Source of the DNA: Mycolicibacterium chlorophenolicum
GTDB taxonomy: Bacteria; Actinomycetota; Actinomycetes; Mycobacteriales; Mycobacteriaceae
Assembly (NCBI RefSeq): GCF_001044235.1
Contig: NZ_JYNL01000064.1
Location: 547,171 to 611,170, forward strand
DNA length: 64,000 nt
Direction: 5' to 3'
Positions 62,532-64,000 of the stretch are shown piece by piece; position 1 is the first letter of the stretch; each line of letters begins with the position of its first letter. Below the pieces are notes generated by a model that searched no databases, had not been told where the DNA came from, and saw nothing but the letters and a program-made list of their open reading frames with translations. The position numbers were made by a program, and so were the translations under genes.

Positions 62532-63842
62532 GTGAATCCCGTGCCCGACGATCGCGCACCTCGCGCAGCGTGGCGTTCGGTGTGGGCCTCGACCAGGTCC
62601 CTGCCCGAGTTCCGTCGCCTGTTGGAACTGCGGGCGGTCAGTCAGTTCGGTGACGGCCTGTTCCAGGCGGGGCTGGCCGGGGCGATCCTGTTCAACCCGG
62701 AGCGGGCCGCCGAGCCGTGGGCGATCGCCGCGTCCTTCGCGGTGCTGTTCCTGCCGTACTCGGTGCTCGGCCCGTTCGCCGGCGCCCTGCTGGACCGCTG
62801 GGACCGCCGGGTGGTCCTCATCGGCGCCAACAGTGGCCGGTTGGCGCTGGTCATCACGGTCGGGATGCTGCTGGCCGCCGGTGTCGGTGACCTGCCGATC
62901 CTGCTGGGTGCGTTGATCGTCAACGGTCTGACGCGATTCGTGTCGTCCGGGCTGTCGGCCGCGCTGCCGCATGTGGTGCCCCGCGAACAGGTGGTCGCGA
63001 TGAACTCGATCGCCACGGCCACCGGCGGCGCGGCGGCGTTCTTCGGCGCCAACTTCATGCTGCTGCCGCGCTGGTTGTTCGGGTCCAGCGACAGCGGCGC
63101 CTCGGTGATCATCTTCCTGGTGGTGGTGCCGGTGGCACTGGCGCTGTGGCTGTCGGTGCGCTTCCCGCCGCGCATGCTGGGCCCCGACGACAGCATCCGC
63201 GCGGTGCACGGCTCGGTCGCCTACGCGGTGGCCACCGGTTGGGTGCACGGCGCGCGCACCGTGCTCGCGGTGCCGACCGTCACCGCGACGCTGGCCGGGC
63301 TGTCGGCGCACCGGATGGCGTTCGGTCTCAACACAATGCTCGTGCTCGTGCTGGTGCGCCACACCGACCCCGCGTCCGCCTCCGTCGCGGGTCTCGGCAC
63401 CGCCGCGCTGTTCCTCGCCGCCGCGGGAATCGGCAGCTTCCTGGCCAACGTCGTCACCCCGACACTGGTGCGGCGATGGGGCCGCTACGCCACCCCGATC
63501 GGGGCGCTGGCCTTCGCCGCGGGAGTGCAACTGTGTGGTGCCACCCTGCGGCTGCCGGTGATGATCGCGTGCGGCTTCCTGCTGGGCGGCGCCGGCCAGG
63601 TGGTGAAGTTGTGCGCGGACACCGCGATGCAGATCGACGTGGACGACGCGCTGCGCGGCCACGTGTTCACGGTTCAGGACTCGCTGTTCTGGATGGCGTT
63701 CATCCTCGCCATCGCCGCGGCGGCGTTCGTCATCCCGGCCGACGGCCATGCGCCGGGACTGGCGGTCGCGGGCACCGTCGTCTATCTCGCGGGGCTGGCG
63801 GTCTACGCGACGGTCGGTCGCCGGCGCCGACCCGCGGGCTAA
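62532..63842 (+). CDS. Major facilitator superfamily transporter
   Basis: A 436-residue MFS protein, Rv0037c-like, with about 12 hydrophobic segments. The loop after helix 2-3 has ALLDRWDRRVVLIGANSGRL, the MFS motif A. Residues FVSSGLSAALPHVVPREQVVAMNSIA resemble the MFS_3-type (multidrug/enterobactin exporter-like) subfamily. GTG start at 62532. Substrate unknown; export is the family norm. Confidence 0.9.
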   Translation: MNPVPDDRAPRAAWRSVWASTRSLPEFRRLLELRAVSQFGDGLFQAGLAGAILFNPERAAEPWAIAASFAVLFLPYSVLGPFAGALLDRWDRRVVLIGANSGRLALVITVGMLLAAGVGDLPILLGALIVNGLTRFVSSGLSAALPHVVPREQVVAMNSIATATGGAAAFFGANFMLLPRWLFGSSDSGASVIIFLVVVPVALALWLSVRFPPRMLGPDDSIRAVHGSVAYAVATGWVHGARTVLAVPTVTATLAGLSAHRMAFGLNTMLVLVLVRHTDPASASVAGLGTAALFLAAAGIGSFLANVVTPTLVRRWGRYATPIGALAFAAGVQLCGATLRLPVMIACGFLLGGAGQVVKLCADTAMQIDVDDALRGHVFTVQDSLFWMAFILAIAAAAFVIPADGHAPGLAVAGTVVYLAGLAVYATVGRRRRPAG

Positions 63843-63852
63843 GGTGACCGGC

Positions 63853-64000
63853 ATGGCCGGAGCTGCCCCGATGGTCGCGGACCTGCGCGCCGAGAGCGAC
63901 GACCTGGACGCGCTGGTCGCCGACCTGCCGCCGGAACGTTGGGCGACCGACACTCCCGCCGTGGGCTGGACGATCGCCCATCAGATCGCACATCTGCTGT
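63853..64000 (+). CDS. Maleylpyruvate isomerase family (mycothiol-dependent), partial
   Basis: The first 49 residues, starting MAGAAPMVADLRAESDDLDA and containing WATDTPAVGWTIAHQIAHL, match the DinB-like maleylpyruvate isomerase family (Rv0036c-like). The HQIAHL His is the usual metal ligand. The gene runs off the window, so length and remaining ligands are unseen. Confidence 0.85.
   Translation, partial: MAGAAPMVADLRAESDDLDALVADLPPERWATDTPAVGWTIAHQIAHLL

Noticed and set aside
62430..63953. A 507-codon open frame opposite the MFS gene
   Set aside because: Antisense to a clear 12-helix transporter, with Arg/Gln/His-rich low-complexity text typical of shadow frames.

Overview
The window is a high-GC actinobacterial chromosome segment, most consistent with a fast-growing mycobacterium (Mycolicibacterium-like). 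The best evidence is gene order: the right half follows M. tuberculosis Rv0036c to Rv0058 (mycothiol-dependent isomerase family, MFS, yqgE, small membrane protein, mtc28-like, leuS, marR, Rv0044c-like luciferase-fold oxidoreductase, Rv0045c-like hydrolase, ino1, padR, DUF1707, DUF5318, ponA1, GT87, rpsF, ssb, rpsR, rplI, dnaB). These assignments come from family recognition in the translated sequence; no database search was run.

Left part (about 0.1-23.4 kb) is accessory metabolism and surface functions: a Tat-exported multicopper oxidase convergent with a NarL-type two-component pair; a secreted zinc-peptidase-like protein; a rifamycin ADP-ribosyltransferase (arr); a LysR-linked operon of epoxide hydrolase-like protein, SDR, SRPBCC protein and esterase; a secreted alpha/beta hydrolase with a long Asp/Thr-rich linker; TetR-linked quinone oxidoreductases; a DUF4174/CIA30 pair; a photolyase-like flavoprotein with its domains in reversed order; a CPA1 antiporter; a PPOX flavin protein; an XRE regulator with an aldo/keto reductase and an SDR; and a secreted cadherin-like metalloprotease.

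The middle (about 23.4-30.8 kb) mixes intact genes (methyltransferase, membrane protein, NDH-2-like flavoprotein, SDR, NmrA-like protein) with remnants: an AraC tail, an FAD-monooxygenase head, a cyclic-nucleotide-domain head joined to an SDR tail, a truncated DUF6308 gene and a gene with two frameshifts. A 15-bp perfect inverted repeat lies here. It looks like a decaying insertion and deletion zone bordering the conserved core.

The core (30.8-44.4 kb) holds dnaB, interrupted at its Walker A motif by a 274-residue intein with class 3 features, then rplI-rpsR-ssb-rpsF, two small secreted proteins, a DUF1206 membrane protein, the coupled DUF5318-ponA1-GT87 cell-wall unit, DUF1707, padR and ino1. 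Upstream of dnaB are four same-orientation DnaA-box-like heptamers.

The right part (44.4-64 kb) has an Eis-family acetyltransferase, the Rv0045c-like hydrolase, a second secreted metalloprotease paralogous to the one at 21.6 kb, a PhoX-like protein, a fused binding-protein/permease with its ATPase, MarR, glucosylglycerate hydrolase, an SDR, an AbiEi/DUF559-type protein, leuS, an mtc28-like secreted protein, YqgE, an MFS exporter and a truncated isomerase-family gene at the edge. Several strong hairpins punctuate gene ends. No tRNA, rRNA, CRISPR array or intact insertion sequence was recognised.
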